A stretch of DNA of 39,584 nucleotides from Devosia sp. (GTDB lineage Bacteria; Pseudomonadota; Alphaproteobacteria; Rhizobiales; Devosiaceae), in assembly GCF_030689745.1 (NCBI RefSeq), contig NZ_JAUYGL010000036.1, positions 1 through 39,584 on the forward strand. Direction: 5' to 3'. The notes under the pieces were generated by a model that was given only the letters and a program-made list of their open reading frames with translations, was not told the origin of the DNA and did not search any database. Each line of letters begins with the position of its first letter. The first letter of the stretch is position 1. Position numbers and translations under genes: made by a program. Positions 9,059 to 17,566 of this stretch are shown here, piece by piece.

Positions 9059-9646
9059 ATGGGAAATGCCAGGGATGGGGCGTTGGGCGAGATTGTTGCC
9101 AAGGTAGAGCAGCGGGTCGCAGACGGCGAAAAAATCTCCATCGGCATGATCCAGGCGGTTGCCGGGCAGCGGATGGCCGGACCGATGCTGCTGTTTCCTG
9201 CACTCATCGTGGTGTCGCCGCTCAGCATTATTCCGGGATTGCCGAGCCTTGTGGGCCTCACCACAATCCTGGTTGCCGGCCAGGTGGTGTTGGGTCATGA
9301 AAAGATCTGGCTGCCGCGCTGGCTGACAGAGCGTTGCCTGTCCTCGCGTCAGGCGGAGCGGTTGATGAGCTTCCTCAAGCCGGTGTCGGCCACCATAGAT
9401 GCGGTGTCGAAGCGGCGCTGGCATGCACTGGTGTCCCAGCCGATACGGCGCGCAGGTGCGGTCGTCTGCGTGCTCGTCGGTGCGATCATGCCCTTCCTCG
9501 AACTCATTCCCTTCACCTCGACCGGCGCTGGCGCGATCATCGCTCTGTTCGGTCTGGCGCTGACCGCAAGGGACGGAATGGTGGCACTGGCCTGGATCGG
9601 GCTGGTCACTGGCATGATTGGCGTTGCCGCCTTACTTCTGGTGTGA
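9059..9646 (+). CDS. ExoD-family membrane protein
   Basis: A 195-residue integral membrane protein of the exopolysaccharide synthesis ExoD family. Residues about 40-75 hold the conserved hydrophobic stretch (LLFPALIVVSPLSIIPGLPS) and the C-terminal third has two to three further membrane segments, including the typical FLELIPFTSTGAG motif. In Rhizobium exoD was linked to exopolysaccharide and alkaline tolerance, but the biochemical role is not known. AAAGGAG at 9042-9048 precedes the ATG at good spacing. The next gene, an MBL exonuclease, starts three bases after the stop codon, so the two are probably co-transcribed although no functional link is obvious. Confidence 0.88.
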   Translation: MGNARDGALGEIVAKVEQRVADGEKISIGMIQAVAGQRMAGPMLLFPALIVVSPLSIIPGLPSLVGLTTILVAGQVVLGHEKIWLPRWLTERCLSSRQAERLMSFLKPVSATIDAVSKRRWHALVSQPIRRAGAVVCVLVGAIMPFLELIPFTSTGAGAIIALFGLALTARDGMVALAWIGLVTGMIGVAALLLV

Positions 9647-9649
9647 CCG

Positions 9650-10645
9650 ATGCTGCTGGACCGTAACCTTCACATCCGTGCCATCGACACCTTCATCGAC
9701 CCGAGCGTGCCACGCGAGCGGGCGATCATCACCCATGGCCATGCCGACCATGCGCGGAGCGGGCATGGCGCGGTGCTGGCGACCCCGGACACTATTGCCA
9801 TCATGCAGACGCGCTATGGCGTCGATTGTGCGGGGCGGTTCCAGGCGCTCGATTTCGGCGTCCCGCTCCTGATCGACGATGTGTCCATCACTCTTTATCC
9901 GGCCGGACACATATTGGGCTCGGCGCAGGTGCTGGTAGAGCACAAAGGGCAACGGGTGGGGGTTACGGGCGACTACAAGCGCCTCACCGACCGCACCGCG
10001 CAGCCCTATGAGCTGGTCAGATGCGACCTGCTGGTGACCGAGGCGACATTTGGCCTGCCAGTGTTTCAGCACCCGCTGCCGCAGACCGAAATTGCGCGGT
10101 TGCTGAAATCGGTGCGGGACAATCCCGAGCGCAGCCATCTGGTGGGATGCTATGCGCTGGGCAAGGCGCAGCGGGTGATTGCGCTGCTGCGCGATGCGGG
10201 GTGGGACGCCCCGATCTATCTGCATGGTGCGATGCTCAAGCTCTGTGGGCTCTATGAAGAACTGGGGGTGAAGCTGGGCGATCTACGTCCGGCGCTGGAT
10301 GTGCCCAAGGCGGACTTCGCGGGGCAGATCGTGATCGCGCCCCCCTCGGCCATTCGTGACCGCTGGAGCCGACGCTTTCCCGATCCGGTGGTGTGCCAGG
10401 CTTCGGGCTGGATGAGCGTCAAGCAGCGCGCACGGCAGGCGCTGGTGGAACTGCCGCTGGTGATTTCGGACCATTGCGACTGGGGCGAGTTGCAGCAGAC
10501 GGTGCACGAAACCGAGGCGGCAACTGTGTGGGTAACGCACGGCCGCGAGGATGCGCTGGTCTATTGGTGCCGGCAGCAGGGCCTCGAAGCCGAGCCGCTG
10601 CATTTGCAGGGGTTCGAGGATGATGGCGGGGAGGAGGCGGCGTGA
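9650..10645 (+). CDS. Ligase-associated MBL-fold DNA exonuclease
   Basis: A 331-residue metallo-beta-lactamase-fold nuclease of the type encoded beside bacterial ATP-dependent DNA ligases. The zinc motif THGHADHA places His29, His31, Asp33 and His34 as metal ligands. A second signature, YPAGHILGSAQV, supplies another histidine, and VTGDYK the bridging aspartate. The C-terminal part matches the beta-CASP-like region of SNM1/Artemis relatives. It starts three bases after exoD and its stop overlaps the GTG start of the ligase gene (GTGA), which implies translational coupling. The expected role is trimming DNA ends before ligation. This family is usually found with a ligase, a DEXH helicase and a metallophosphoesterase; only the ligase is adjacent here. 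Confidence 0.93.
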   Translation: MLLDRNLHIRAIDTFIDPSVPRERAIITHGHADHARSGHGAVLATPDTIAIMQTRYGVDCAGRFQALDFGVPLLIDDVSITLYPAGHILGSAQVLVEHKGQRVGVTGDYKRLTDRTAQPYELVRCDLLVTEATFGLPVFQHPLPQTEIARLLKSVRDNPERSHLVGCYALGKAQRVIALLRDAGWDAPIYLHGAMLKLCGLYEELGVKLGDLRPALDVPKADFAGQIVIAPPSAIRDRWSRRFPDPVVCQASGWMSVKQRARQALVELPLVISDHCDWGELQQTVHETEAATVWVTHGREDALVYWCRQQGLEAEPLHLQGFEDDGGEEAA

Positions 10646-12219
10646 AGCGCTTTGCCCAATTGCTCGAGCTGCTGGCGCTGACCTCATCGCGCACCCGCAA
10701 GCTGGCGGCGTTGACGCAGTATTTCCGCGACACGCCGGACCCCGATCGGGGCTATGGGCTGGCAGTGCTTACCGGCGCGCTGAATTTTGCCAATGTGAAG
10801 CCGGCGCTGCTCAAGGAAACGGTGCTGGCGGAGGTGGACGCGACGCTGTTTGCCATGAGCTATGACTATGTCGGGGATCTGGGCGAGACGATTGCGCTGA
10901 TCTGGCCACATCACGGCGGGACGGGCGAGCTGCCCTCGCTGACCGAGCTGATCGACTTGTTCAATACCACCTCCAAGCGCGACTTGCCCAAGCTGATCGG
11001 CAGCCTGCTGACGCGAGCTGAAATCAATGAGCGCTGGGCGCTGGTAAAGCTGGCTACGGGCGGGTTGCGCGTCGGCGTTTCGGCGCGACTGGCCAAGACG
11101 GCACTGGCGGAAATGAGTGGGGTGGAGCTGCAGGCCATTGAGGAAGTCTGGCACGGTCTCAAAGTGCCCTATGGGGCGCTATTCGACTGGCTCGATGGCA
11201 AAACGGGGCGGCCGGACATCGATCAGTCGGCGCGGTTTCATCCGTTGATGCTGAGCAATCCGATCGATGAAGAAAGGGACCTGGCCAGGCTGGCACCCGA
11301 GGATTTCGCCGCCGAGTGGAAATGGGATGGCATTCGGGTGCAACTGGTCATGGGCGCCGGTACTGTGTCGCTGTTTTCGCGAACTGGCGATGATATTGCC
11401 AATGCGTTCCCCGATATTGTTGACAACGCGCAGGGGCGGGCGGTGCTGGACGGCGAATTGCTGGTGGGCCAGGATTTCGATCCGGGCTCGTTCAACGATC
11501 TGCAGCAGCGGCTGAACAAGAAGGTCGCAAGCGCCAGGCACCTGAGGGAAAGCCCGGCGTTCATTCGGGTCTATGACCTGCTGTTTGATGGTGATGTGGA
11601 TGTGCGGGCGCTGCCCTGGAGCGAGCGGCGGGCGCGACTGGAAGCGTGGTTTGCTGCCAATCCGCAGACCCGGCTGGATCTTTCCGAAGTATTGCCGTTT
11701 GCCGATTGGGAAGACCTGGCGCGGCAGCGGCGGCAGGGCGCCGATGAACACGGCCATGAAGGGGTGATGATCAAGCTCAGGCAGGCACCTTATGTGCCGG
11801 GGCGCCCGAAGGGATATTGGTATAAATGGAAACGCGACCCCAATGTGGTCGATGCGGTGCTGATGTATGCGCAGCGCGGGCATGGGCGGCGCAGTTCATT
11901 TTATTCCGACTACACATTCGGGGTGTGGAAGGGCAATGAAATCGTACCGATCGGCAAGGCCTATTTCGGCTTCACGGATGAGGAGCTCAAACTGCTCGAC
12001 AAATGGATCCGCACCCATACGATCGGTTCGTTCGGGCCGGTGCGCGAGGTAAAAAAGGAGCTGGTGTTCGAAGTGGCTTTCGACTCGGCGCAGGAGAGTG
12101 CGCGACACAAATCGGGCGTGGCACTGCGCTTCCCGCGTATCAGCCGCATTCGCTGGGACAAGCCGGCGGCCGAAGCGGCGACGCTGGCGGATATGGCGGT
12201 GTTTGTGGCGGCAACTTAG
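10642..12219 (+). CDS. ATP-dependent DNA ligase
   Basis: A 525-residue ATP-dependent ligase that seals nicks after end processing. An N-terminal helical DNA-binding domain (about 1-200) is followed by the adenylation domain with the nucleotidyl motif EWKWDGIR, in which Lys227 is the AMP-accepting residue. Later motifs are visible: DGELLVG, GVMIKL (motif IV/V region) and KWKRD (motif V). A C-terminal OB-fold runs to the end with a typical RFPRISRIRWDK segment. The start is GTG at 10642, fixed by the 4-base overlap with the exonuclease gene. An AGGAGG at 12218-12223 overlapping its stop codon is the ribosome binding site of the next small gene. It is distinct from the essential NAD-dependent ligase and probably serves repair. 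Confidence 0.95.
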   Translation: MKRFAQLLELLALTSSRTRKLAALTQYFRDTPDPDRGYGLAVLTGALNFANVKPALLKETVLAEVDATLFAMSYDYVGDLGETIALIWPHHGGTGELPSLTELIDLFNTTSKRDLPKLIGSLLTRAEINERWALVKLATGGLRVGVSARLAKTALAEMSGVELQAIEEVWHGLKVPYGALFDWLDGKTGRPDIDQSARFHPLMLSNPIDEERDLARLAPEDFAAEWKWDGIRVQLVMGAGTVSLFSRTGDDIANAFPDIVDNAQGRAVLDGELLVGQDFDPGSFNDLQQRLNKKVASARHLRESPAFIRVYDLLFDGDVDVRALPWSERRARLEAWFAANPQTRLDLSEVLPFADWEDLARQRRQGADEHGHEGVMIKLRQAPYVPGRPKGYWYKWKRDPNVVDAVLMYAQRGHGRRSSFYSDYTFGVWKGNEIVPIGKAYFGFTDEELKLLDKWIRTHTIGSFGPVREVKKELVFEVAFDSAQESARHKSGVALRFPRISRIRWDKPAAEAATLADMAVFVAAT

Positions 12220-12230
12220 GAGGCATTTTG

Positions 12231-12518
12231 ATGTCATCACGATCAAATCACGAGCGGTTGCTGGCGCTGAGCAAGCAGATGGAGGAAGCGGCCGCAGCGA
12301 TGGATTTTGAGAAGGCAACGGCGCTGCGCAACGAGATTGCCCGGCTCAAGGGCGAGGCGCCACTGACTGAGGGCGATGCCGATACGGTGACGGTCGGCCA
12401 GCCGCCGCCGGGCGCAATGGGGCTGGGCACGCAGGTGCCGGTGCGGCAGCCGCCCAAGGGCTGGGTGAAGCCGAAAAAGCCGGATCCGTTGACCCGGAAT
12501 GTGAAGGGCAAGCGCTAG
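12231..12518 (+). CDS. Small UVR-domain protein
   Basis: A 95-residue protein. Residues about 6-42 form the helical hairpin UVR motif (LSKQMEEAAAAMDFEKATALRNEI), the dimerisation element by which UvrB and UvrC contact each other. The remainder is rich in Pro, Gly and Lys with a basic end (PLTRNVKGKR), probably disordered. There is no nuclease or helicase domain. The ATG at 12231 has AGGAGG seven bases before it, overlapping the ligase stop, so the earlier in-frame start positions are rejected. Its position as last gene of the exonuclease-ligase unit suggests a DNA-repair adaptor, but this is inference. The 3' end overlaps the convergent MerR gene by four bases. Confidence 0.82.
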   Translation: MSSRSNHERLLALSKQMEEAAAAMDFEKATALRNEIARLKGEAPLTEGDADTVTVGQPPPGAMGLGTQVPVRQPPKGWVKPKKPDPLTRNVKGKR

Positions 12519-12907
12519 CGTGACCTGGCGGGTTGTTCGCTGGTGAGCTTCTTGATTTCGCGCAGTTCGTTGATGGTGGTTTCCAAATCATCGCGCTGTC
12601 GTTCCAGCGAGGCCAGGCGTTCATCGACCTTGTCGATGAGCAGATGCACCTGCTGGCTGCGATTGGCGTCATAAAGGCTGAGATAGTCCGAGATATCGCG
12701 CAGCGAAAAGCCCAGCCGCTTGCCGCGCAGGATCAGGATCAGCCGGGCCCGGTCGCGGCGCCGGAAAACCCGGGTGGCGCCGACCCGCTCGGGGGCGAGC
12801 AGCCCCTTGGATTCATAGAAGCGGATGGCGCGGGTGGAGATGCCGAACTCCTTGGCGAGGTCAGCAATGGCAAACAGATCACGGCTCTCGGTTGTTGCGG
12901 GGCTCAC
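12515..12907 (-). CDS. MerR-family regulator, likely of fatty-acid oxidation genes
   Basis: A 130-residue MerR regulator. The winged helix-turn-helix occupies about residues 10-80 (FGISTRAIRFYESKGLL, then RVFRRRDRARL), followed by a long coiled-coil dimerisation helix (about 85-125). There is no cysteine for metal sensing, so it belongs with organic-ligand or acyl-CoA responsive types such as LiuR, known in proteobacteria to control branched-chain and fatty-acid degradation. The start is GTG at 12907, overlapping the acyl-CoA ligase stop (GTGA), so it is translated from the fadD message. Two matching palindromes in the divergent fadD-fadE promoter region are the likely binding sites, implying autoregulation. 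Ligand identity is inferred. Confidence 0.85.
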   Translation of the reverse strand: MSPATTESRDLFAIADLAKEFGISTRAIRFYESKGLLAPERVGATRVFRRRDRARLILILRGKRLGFSLRDISDYLSLYDANRSQQVHLLIDKVDERLASLERQRDDLETTINELREIKKLTSEQPARSR

Positions 12908-14613
12908 GTGGTTGCCGTTGACTGCGCATATTCTTCGCGCAGTTCCTTCTTGCTGAGCTTGCCGATCAGGGTTTTCGGCAGCGCGTCCTTGAAGATGATT
13001 TCCCGTGGCATTTCGATCTTGCTGATGCGCTCGGCCAGGAAGACCTTGAGCTCATCGGCCGTGATGGACGCGCCATCGCAGAGTTTGACGAAGGCGATGG
13101 GCGCTTCGCCGCGATAGTCGTCCGGCACGCCGATCACATTTGCTTCCTCGACGGCGTCATGGGCCATCAGCGCTTCTTCGATGGTGCGCGGATAGACGTT
13201 GAAGCCCGAACTGATGATCAGATCCTTGATGCGATCAACGAGAAAGACATAGCCGTCCTCGTCCATGTGGCCGACGTCCCCCGTTCGCAGCCAGCCATCC
13301 ATGAAGGCATCCGCCGTGGCCTGCGGCTCGTTGTAGTAGGCGAGCATGACCTGGGCACCCTTGACCTGGACTTCGCCGTCTTCACCGATGCCAACCGGCG
13401 TGTCGGTCTCGAGGTTGACGAAGCGAATGTCGGTGCCGGGCAAGGGCAGGCCGATGGACAGGGGCTTGGAGGGTACGCGCAGGGCGGCGCAGCAGACCAC
13501 GGGTGAGGCCTCTGTCAGGCCGTATCCTTCGGCGAGGATGGCCGAGGACTTCTTGCCGAAGGCCGCCCGAATTTCGTTGGACAGGGCGGCACCGCCGGAT
13601 ATGGCGACCTCGATACTGGCCAATTGCTCGGATGTGGCGCCTTCGGCGCGGGCAACGGCATTGAGCAGGGTGGGGACGGCGGGCAGTACATTGGCGCGAG
13701 TGCGGGTGAGCAGGTTGAGCAGCGCCTTGAGTTCAAAACGCGGCAGCATGACAACCTGGGTGCCGTTGCAGAGCGGCACGTTCATGCAGACCGTCATGGC
13801 AAAGATGTGAAAAAACGGCAGCACCGCCACAATCTTGGCGGGGGGCAGGAACAGGCCACAGCCCCAGTGGTTGATCTGGCTCATATTGGCGGCGATATTG
13901 GCATGCGTCAGCTGGGCGCCCTTGGGCAGGCCGGTAGTGCCGCCCGTATATTGCTGGACGGCAATATCGGTCTGGGCGTCGATGACGACTGCGGTGGGCG
14001 GCTCGCCGCGTTCCACCATGGTGTGAAAATGGCTGATCCTGTCGGCAATGGGCGAGGCCTTGAGCCGGGCCAGGTCCCGGCGCTTGGCCACCGAGAACAG
14101 GATCTTCTTGACCAGCGGCAGGGCATCGGGGAAGTGGCAGACCACCAGCGACTTGATGTGGCCGGCCTGCACCAGCTTTTCGGCCTTCTCGAAGATCTGC
14201 TGAAGGTCCAGCGTCACCATGACCTCGGCGCCTGCGTTTTCGGCGATGTGGCTGAGTTCATGCACGGTGTAGAGCGGGTTGCAGTTGACCACCGTGCCGC
14301 CGGCGCGCAGCACGGCGTAATAGGCAATGGGATAGAACGGCGTGTTGGGCAGCATGAGGGCGACGCGGCTGCCCTTCTTGACGCCAAACTCGCGCTGCAG
14401 GGCACCGGCAAAGGCGATGATCTTGCTGGCCAGCTCACCAAAACTGGTTGTGCCACCCAGAAAGTCGAGTGCGACAGCGGACGGGTTTTTGGCACAGGCG
14501 GCCAGCACCTGCTCGTGTACCGGGCGAATGTCGAGCTCGACAGCCCAGTCAATGCCCTCGGGATAGCTGGCGATCCAGGGACGCACATGGGGGGCGGGAC
14601 TCTTGGATGCCAT
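12904..14613 (-). CDS. fadD: Long-chain fatty acid-CoA ligase (AMP-binding)
   Basis: A 569-residue acyl-CoA synthetase that activates fatty acids with ATP and CoA, the entry step of beta-oxidation. The ATP-binding signature YTGGTTGLPKG, the GYGLTEASP adenylate motif, the WLRTGDVG hinge-side motif and the C-terminal catalytic lysine in LPKTLIGKLSK are all present. The start at 14613 has GGAGG a few bases upstream; the frame extends further up but lacks family similarity. It is co-transcribed with the downstream merR gene through a 4-base overlap and diverges from the acyl-CoA dehydrogenase. Its promoter (14665-14693 on the minus strand) coincides with a palindrome. Chain-length preference is not visible. 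Confidence 0.93.
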   Translation of the reverse strand: MASKSPAPHVRPWIASYPEGIDWAVELDIRPVHEQVLAACAKNPSAVALDFLGGTTSFGELASKIIAFAGALQREFGVKKGSRVALMLPNTPFYPIAYYAVLRAGGTVVNCNPLYTVHELSHIAENAGAEVMVTLDLQQIFEKAEKLVQAGHIKSLVVCHFPDALPLVKKILFSVAKRRDLARLKASPIADRISHFHTMVERGEPPTAVVIDAQTDIAVQQYTGGTTGLPKGAQLTHANIAANMSQINHWGCGLFLPPAKIVAVLPFFHIFAMTVCMNVPLCNGTQVVMLPRFELKALLNLLTRTRANVLPAVPTLLNAVARAEGATSEQLASIEVAISGGAALSNEIRAAFGKKSSAILAEGYGLTEASPVVCCAALRVPSKPLSIGLPLPGTDIRFVNLETDTPVGIGEDGEVQVKGAQVMLAYYNEPQATADAFMDGWLRTGDVGHMDEDGYVFLVDRIKDLIISSGFNVYPRTIEEALMAHDAVEEANVIGVPDDYRGEAPIAFVKLCDGASITADELKVFLAERISKIEMPREIIFKDALPKTLIGKLSKKELREEYAQSTATT

Positions 14614-14664
14614 CGTTTCCTCCGTTTGCCGGGTGCCGGCTGGGCTTTGCGCCTTGCTGCAATG

Positions 14665-14693
14665 AATATCCCACGGCTTTACGTTAGCGTCAA
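14665..14693 (-). promoter_or_regulatory. Predicted fadD-merR promoter
   Basis: On the minus strand TTGACG (14688-14693) is followed after 17 bp by GATATT (14665-14670), a fair sigma-70 type match about 50 bp before the fadD start. The -35 box is inside the 16-bp palindrome at 14678-14693. Confidence 0.5.
14678..14693. promoter_or_regulatory. Candidate MerR operator 1
   Basis: TTTACGTTAGCGTCAA matches the perfect palindrome at 14791 in 12 of 16 positions and keeps the ACGT/CGTCAA halves. It covers the -35 box of the leftward fadD-merR promoter. Motifs of this ACGT-N-ACGT kind are known for LiuR-type MerR regulators; binding here is inferred. Confidence 0.55.
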
Positions 14694-14790
14694 ACAACTG
14701 TCCGAGGTTTTGGACAGGCGCCAGGGCGGCGTGCGGTGAAAAGGCGTGTACCCCGGGGCGTTGACCTGGACAGCCGTTAACGGCGATTGG

Positions 14791-14806
14791 TTGACGTATA
14801 CGTCAA
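14791..14806. promoter_or_regulatory. Candidate MerR operator 2 (perfect palindrome)
   Basis: TTGACGTATACGTCAA is a perfect 16-bp palindrome. It begins at the -35 box of the predicted rightward promoter, a position where a bound regulator would compete with RNA polymerase. It is the best copy of a motif found again at 14678 and, weaker, at 21278. Confidence 0.62.
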
Positions 14807-14818
14807 GCATGCTAGACT
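14791..14818 (+). promoter_or_regulatory. Predicted fadE operon promoter
   Basis: TTGACG at 14791-14796, a 16-bp spacer and TAGACT at 14813-14818 make a reasonable sigma-70 promoter. The transcript would begin near 14825, giving a leader of about 135 bases. Confidence 0.5.
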
Positions 14819-14959
14819 GACCCTCAACAATGAGAGCATGCCGCGCTATGATCCCTGGCGCGACGTGCCTGTAACAGCGGAACGATTCGGCGAGCAGGCT
14901 GACGTTTCGGGATTGAGTTGCGTGGTGCCGTGCGCCAGCAACGCCTTGGAGGGCATGCC

Positions 14960-17515
14960 GTGACCATTGCGCTGATCTTGATTGCACTTATAGCCTTTGC
15001 CGTATTGGCGCTGCGCGAATCCTCGCTGCGCGACTGGGGTGTGGTGGCGTTGGTCATCGGCATCCTGTCGCGGTTCGGCATCGATGATGGCGGCCTTGTC
15101 ATGGCGACGGGCGTGATCGGCTGGGTGCTGGCGCTGTTGCCGGGGGTGATCCTGGTGCTGCTCAGCATTGCGACCATTCGCAAGCCGCTGCTGACGACCC
15201 CGATCTATGGGGCGGTCAAGTCCATCCTGCCGCGCGTCAGCCGTACCGAACAGGAAGCGCTCGATGCTGGCACCGTGGGTTGGGATGCGGAGCTGTTTTC
15301 CGGACGCCCGGACTGGACCAAGCTGAATGCGATCCGGCCGCTGACCCTTACGGCGGACGAACAAGCCTTCCTTGATGGCCCGACCGAAGATGTCTGCGCC
15401 ATGATCGACGATTGGGACACCCGCAATAACCGCGCCGATCTGAGCCCCGAAGTCTGGCAGTTCTTCAAGGACAAGGGCTTTTTGGGCATGCTGATCGGCA
15501 AGGAGCATGGCGGGCTGGGCTTCGGCGCTCAGGCGCAGTCGATGGTGGTGTCCAAGATCTCCAGCCGCTCGGTGGCCGCTGGTATTACCGTGATGGTGCC
15601 CAACTCGCTCGGACCGGGCGAGTTGCTGGAAAAATACGGCACGCCGGCGCAGAAGGAAAAATATCTCGGTCGTCTGGCCAAGGGGCTGGAAGTGCCGTGT
15701 TTTGCGCTGACTGGCGTGCATTCAGGTTCGGACGCGGGCGGCATGCGCGATATCGGCGTGGTCACCAGGGGCAAGTATCAGGGCAAGGATGTGCTCGGCG
15801 TCAAGCTGAGCTGGGACAAGCGCTACATCACGCTGGCGCCGATCGCCACGTTGGTGGGGCTGGCTTTCATTCTCAAGGACCCCGACAACCATCTCGGACG
15901 CGGCGAAGATATCGGCATCACGCTCGCATTGGTGCCACATGACCATCCGGGTGTCGAAATCGGACGCCGGCATTTCCCGGCGCGGCAGGCGTTTATGAAC
16001 GGGCCGGTGCGCGGCACCGATGTGTTCATTCCGATGGAATTTCTGATCGGTGGTACCGATTATGCGGGGCAGGGCTGGCGCATGCTGATGGAGTGCCTGT
16101 CGACCGGGCGGGCTATCTCGCTGCCGGCCATTGGCACGACATCGATCAAGCAGGCGCTGCGCGTCACCTCGGCCTATGCCAGGGTGCGGCGGCAGTTCGG
16201 CATTCCGGTGGGCCTGATGGAAGGCGTGGCCGAGCCGCTCGGCGAGATGGTCAAGCGCGCCTACACCTATGAGGCCTCGCGCCGCCTGACCGCCTCGATG
16301 GTGGATGAAGGCCAGCGCCCGGCGGTGATTTCGGCGCTGCTGAAATATCGCACGACTGAAGCGATGCGCGACAGCGTGGATGACAGTTTTGACATCCATG
16401 GCGGCCGCGCCATTCAGGACGGGCCTGGCAACTATCTGTTCGGCGGCTATATGGCCACCCCGGTGGCGATCACCGTGGAAGGCGCCAATATCCTGACACG
16501 GACGCTGATGACCTTTGCCCAGGGCGTGCTGCGGGCACATCCTTTCCTCTACAAGGAAATCGAAGCGGCCCAGAACAAGGACAAGAAGGCGGGCCTGGAT
16601 CAGTTCGATGCGGCCTTTGGCGGGCATACCAAGTTCATGCTGCGCAATATCGTGGCCAGCTTCGTGTTTGGCGTCAGCAATGGCGCGTTCGCCTCGACGC
16701 CGGTCGATACGGAAATGGCCGGCTGGTACCGCAAGCTGCACCGCTATGCGCAGGCCTTCGCCCTGACCGCAGACTGGACTACGGTCATCCTGGGCGGTCA
16801 GCTCAAGCGCAAGCAGAAACTGAGTGGCCGCATGGCCGACATTCTGGGCGATCTCTATCTGATGTCGGCGACATTGCGCCGGTTTGAGGATGAAGGGCGC
16901 ATTGCCGAGGACAAGCCGCTGGTCGACGCGATCATGGCGGACCGGATCGCGGCAATGGAACATACCTTTGGCGAAGTGTTCGCCAATTTCCCCAATGGCA
17001 TAGCCGCCAATGCCATGCGCTTTTTGTGCTTCCCGCTGGGACGGCATGCCAGGCCGGCCAGCGATCGGGTCAATTATCGCTTCGTGCGCGATGTGTTGCG
17101 CCCCGGCGCGTTCCGCGACCGGCTGACCACCGGCCTGTACGTGTCGATGGATGCCGATGACGTGACCGGTGTTCTGGAGGATGCGCTGATCAAGGTGTCC
17201 GAGGCCGAGGAGATCGAGGCCAGATTCATCAAGGCGGCGCGCAAGGGCGTGATCGAGCGGCGGCTGGATCGCGATGCGATTGACGATGCGGTGGCTGCGG
17301 GCGTGCTGAACGGCAATGAAGCGGGCATTATGCGGGCCGCAGATGAAGCCACAAACCGGGTGGTCGAGGTGGACGACTTTGCGCAGGACGAACTGGCGAT
17401 AGAGCCCAAGAAGGCGGTGGCCAAGCCCAAACGTGAGACGGTCGCGCCCAAGCGCAAGCCGACCGCAGCAAAGAGTGCGGCAGCGACGGCAAAGGCCAAA
17501 GCAACCGCAAAATGA
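14960..17515 (+). CDS. fadE: FadE-type membrane-anchored acyl-CoA dehydrogenase
   Basis: An 851-residue FAD-dependent enzyme for the first oxidation step of beta-oxidation. It begins with two hydrophobic segments (about residues 1-20 and 40-72) that anchor it to the membrane, as in E. coli FadE (about 815 residues). The dehydrogenase core follows, and then a C-terminal FadE-specific domain (DUF1974). The GTG start at 14960 has GGAGGG at 14948-14953; the frame runs 42 bases further up but without a good site. The last 37 residues (815-851) are 10 Lys, 2 Arg and 12 Ala, an unusual basic tail probably disordered. It heads the operon with the hydratase/dehydrogenase and thiolase. Confidence 0.93.
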   Translation: MTIALILIALIAFAVLALRESSLRDWGVVALVIGILSRFGIDDGGLVMATGVIGWVLALLPGVILVLLSIATIRKPLLTTPIYGAVKSILPRVSRTEQEALDAGTVGWDAELFSGRPDWTKLNAIRPLTLTADEQAFLDGPTEDVCAMIDDWDTRNNRADLSPEVWQFFKDKGFLGMLIGKEHGGLGFGAQAQSMVVSKISSRSVAAGITVMVPNSLGPGELLEKYGTPAQKEKYLGRLAKGLEVPCFALTGVHSGSDAGGMRDIGVVTRGKYQGKDVLGVKLSWDKRYITLAPIATLVGLAFILKDPDNHLGRGEDIGITLALVPHDHPGVEIGRRHFPARQAFMNGPVRGTDVFIPMEFLIGGTDYAGQGWRMLMECLSTGRAISLPAIGTTSIKQALRVTSAYARVRRQFGIPVGLMEGVAEPLGEMVKRAYTYEASRRLTASMVDEGQRPAVISALLKYRTTEAMRDSVDDSFDIHGGRAIQDGPGNYLFGGYMATPVAITVEGANILTRTLMTFAQGVLRAHPFLYKEIEAAQNKDKKAGLDQFDAAFGGHTKFMLRNIVASFVFGVSNGAFASTPVDTEMAGWYRKLHRYAQAFALTADWTTVILGGQLKRKQKLSGRMADILGDLYLMSATLRRFEDEGRIAEDKPLVDAIMADRIAAMEHTFGEVFANFPNGIAANAMRFLCFPLGRHARPASDRVNYRFVRDVLRPGAFRDRLTTGLYVSMDADDVTGVLEDALIKVSEAEEIEARFIKAARKGVIERRLDRDAIDDAVAAGVLNGNEAGIMRAADEATNRVVEVDDFAQDELAIEPKKAVAKPKRETVAPKRKPTAAKSAAATAKAKATAK

Positions 17516-17566
17516 TCTTGAGCGTTGGCCATCGATAACCCGTCGATTTGGGGATGGAAGATAATG

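Larger units (their letters stand above)
14614..14959. other. Divergent fadD/fadE control region
   Basis: This 346-bp stretch has no gene. It contains two opposing promoters, two MerR-type palindromes (14678-14693 and 14791-14806), and a separate perfect 12-bp palindrome GCCGTTAACGGC at 14773-14784. The part from 14820 to 14947 is the fadE leader and shows no further clear element. Confidence 0.6.

Noticed and set aside
14773..14784. GCCGTTAACGGC as a further MerR operator
   Set aside because: It is a perfect palindrome but shares only the central GTTAAC-like core with the other two sites and is shorter, so it is noted only as an unexplained element.
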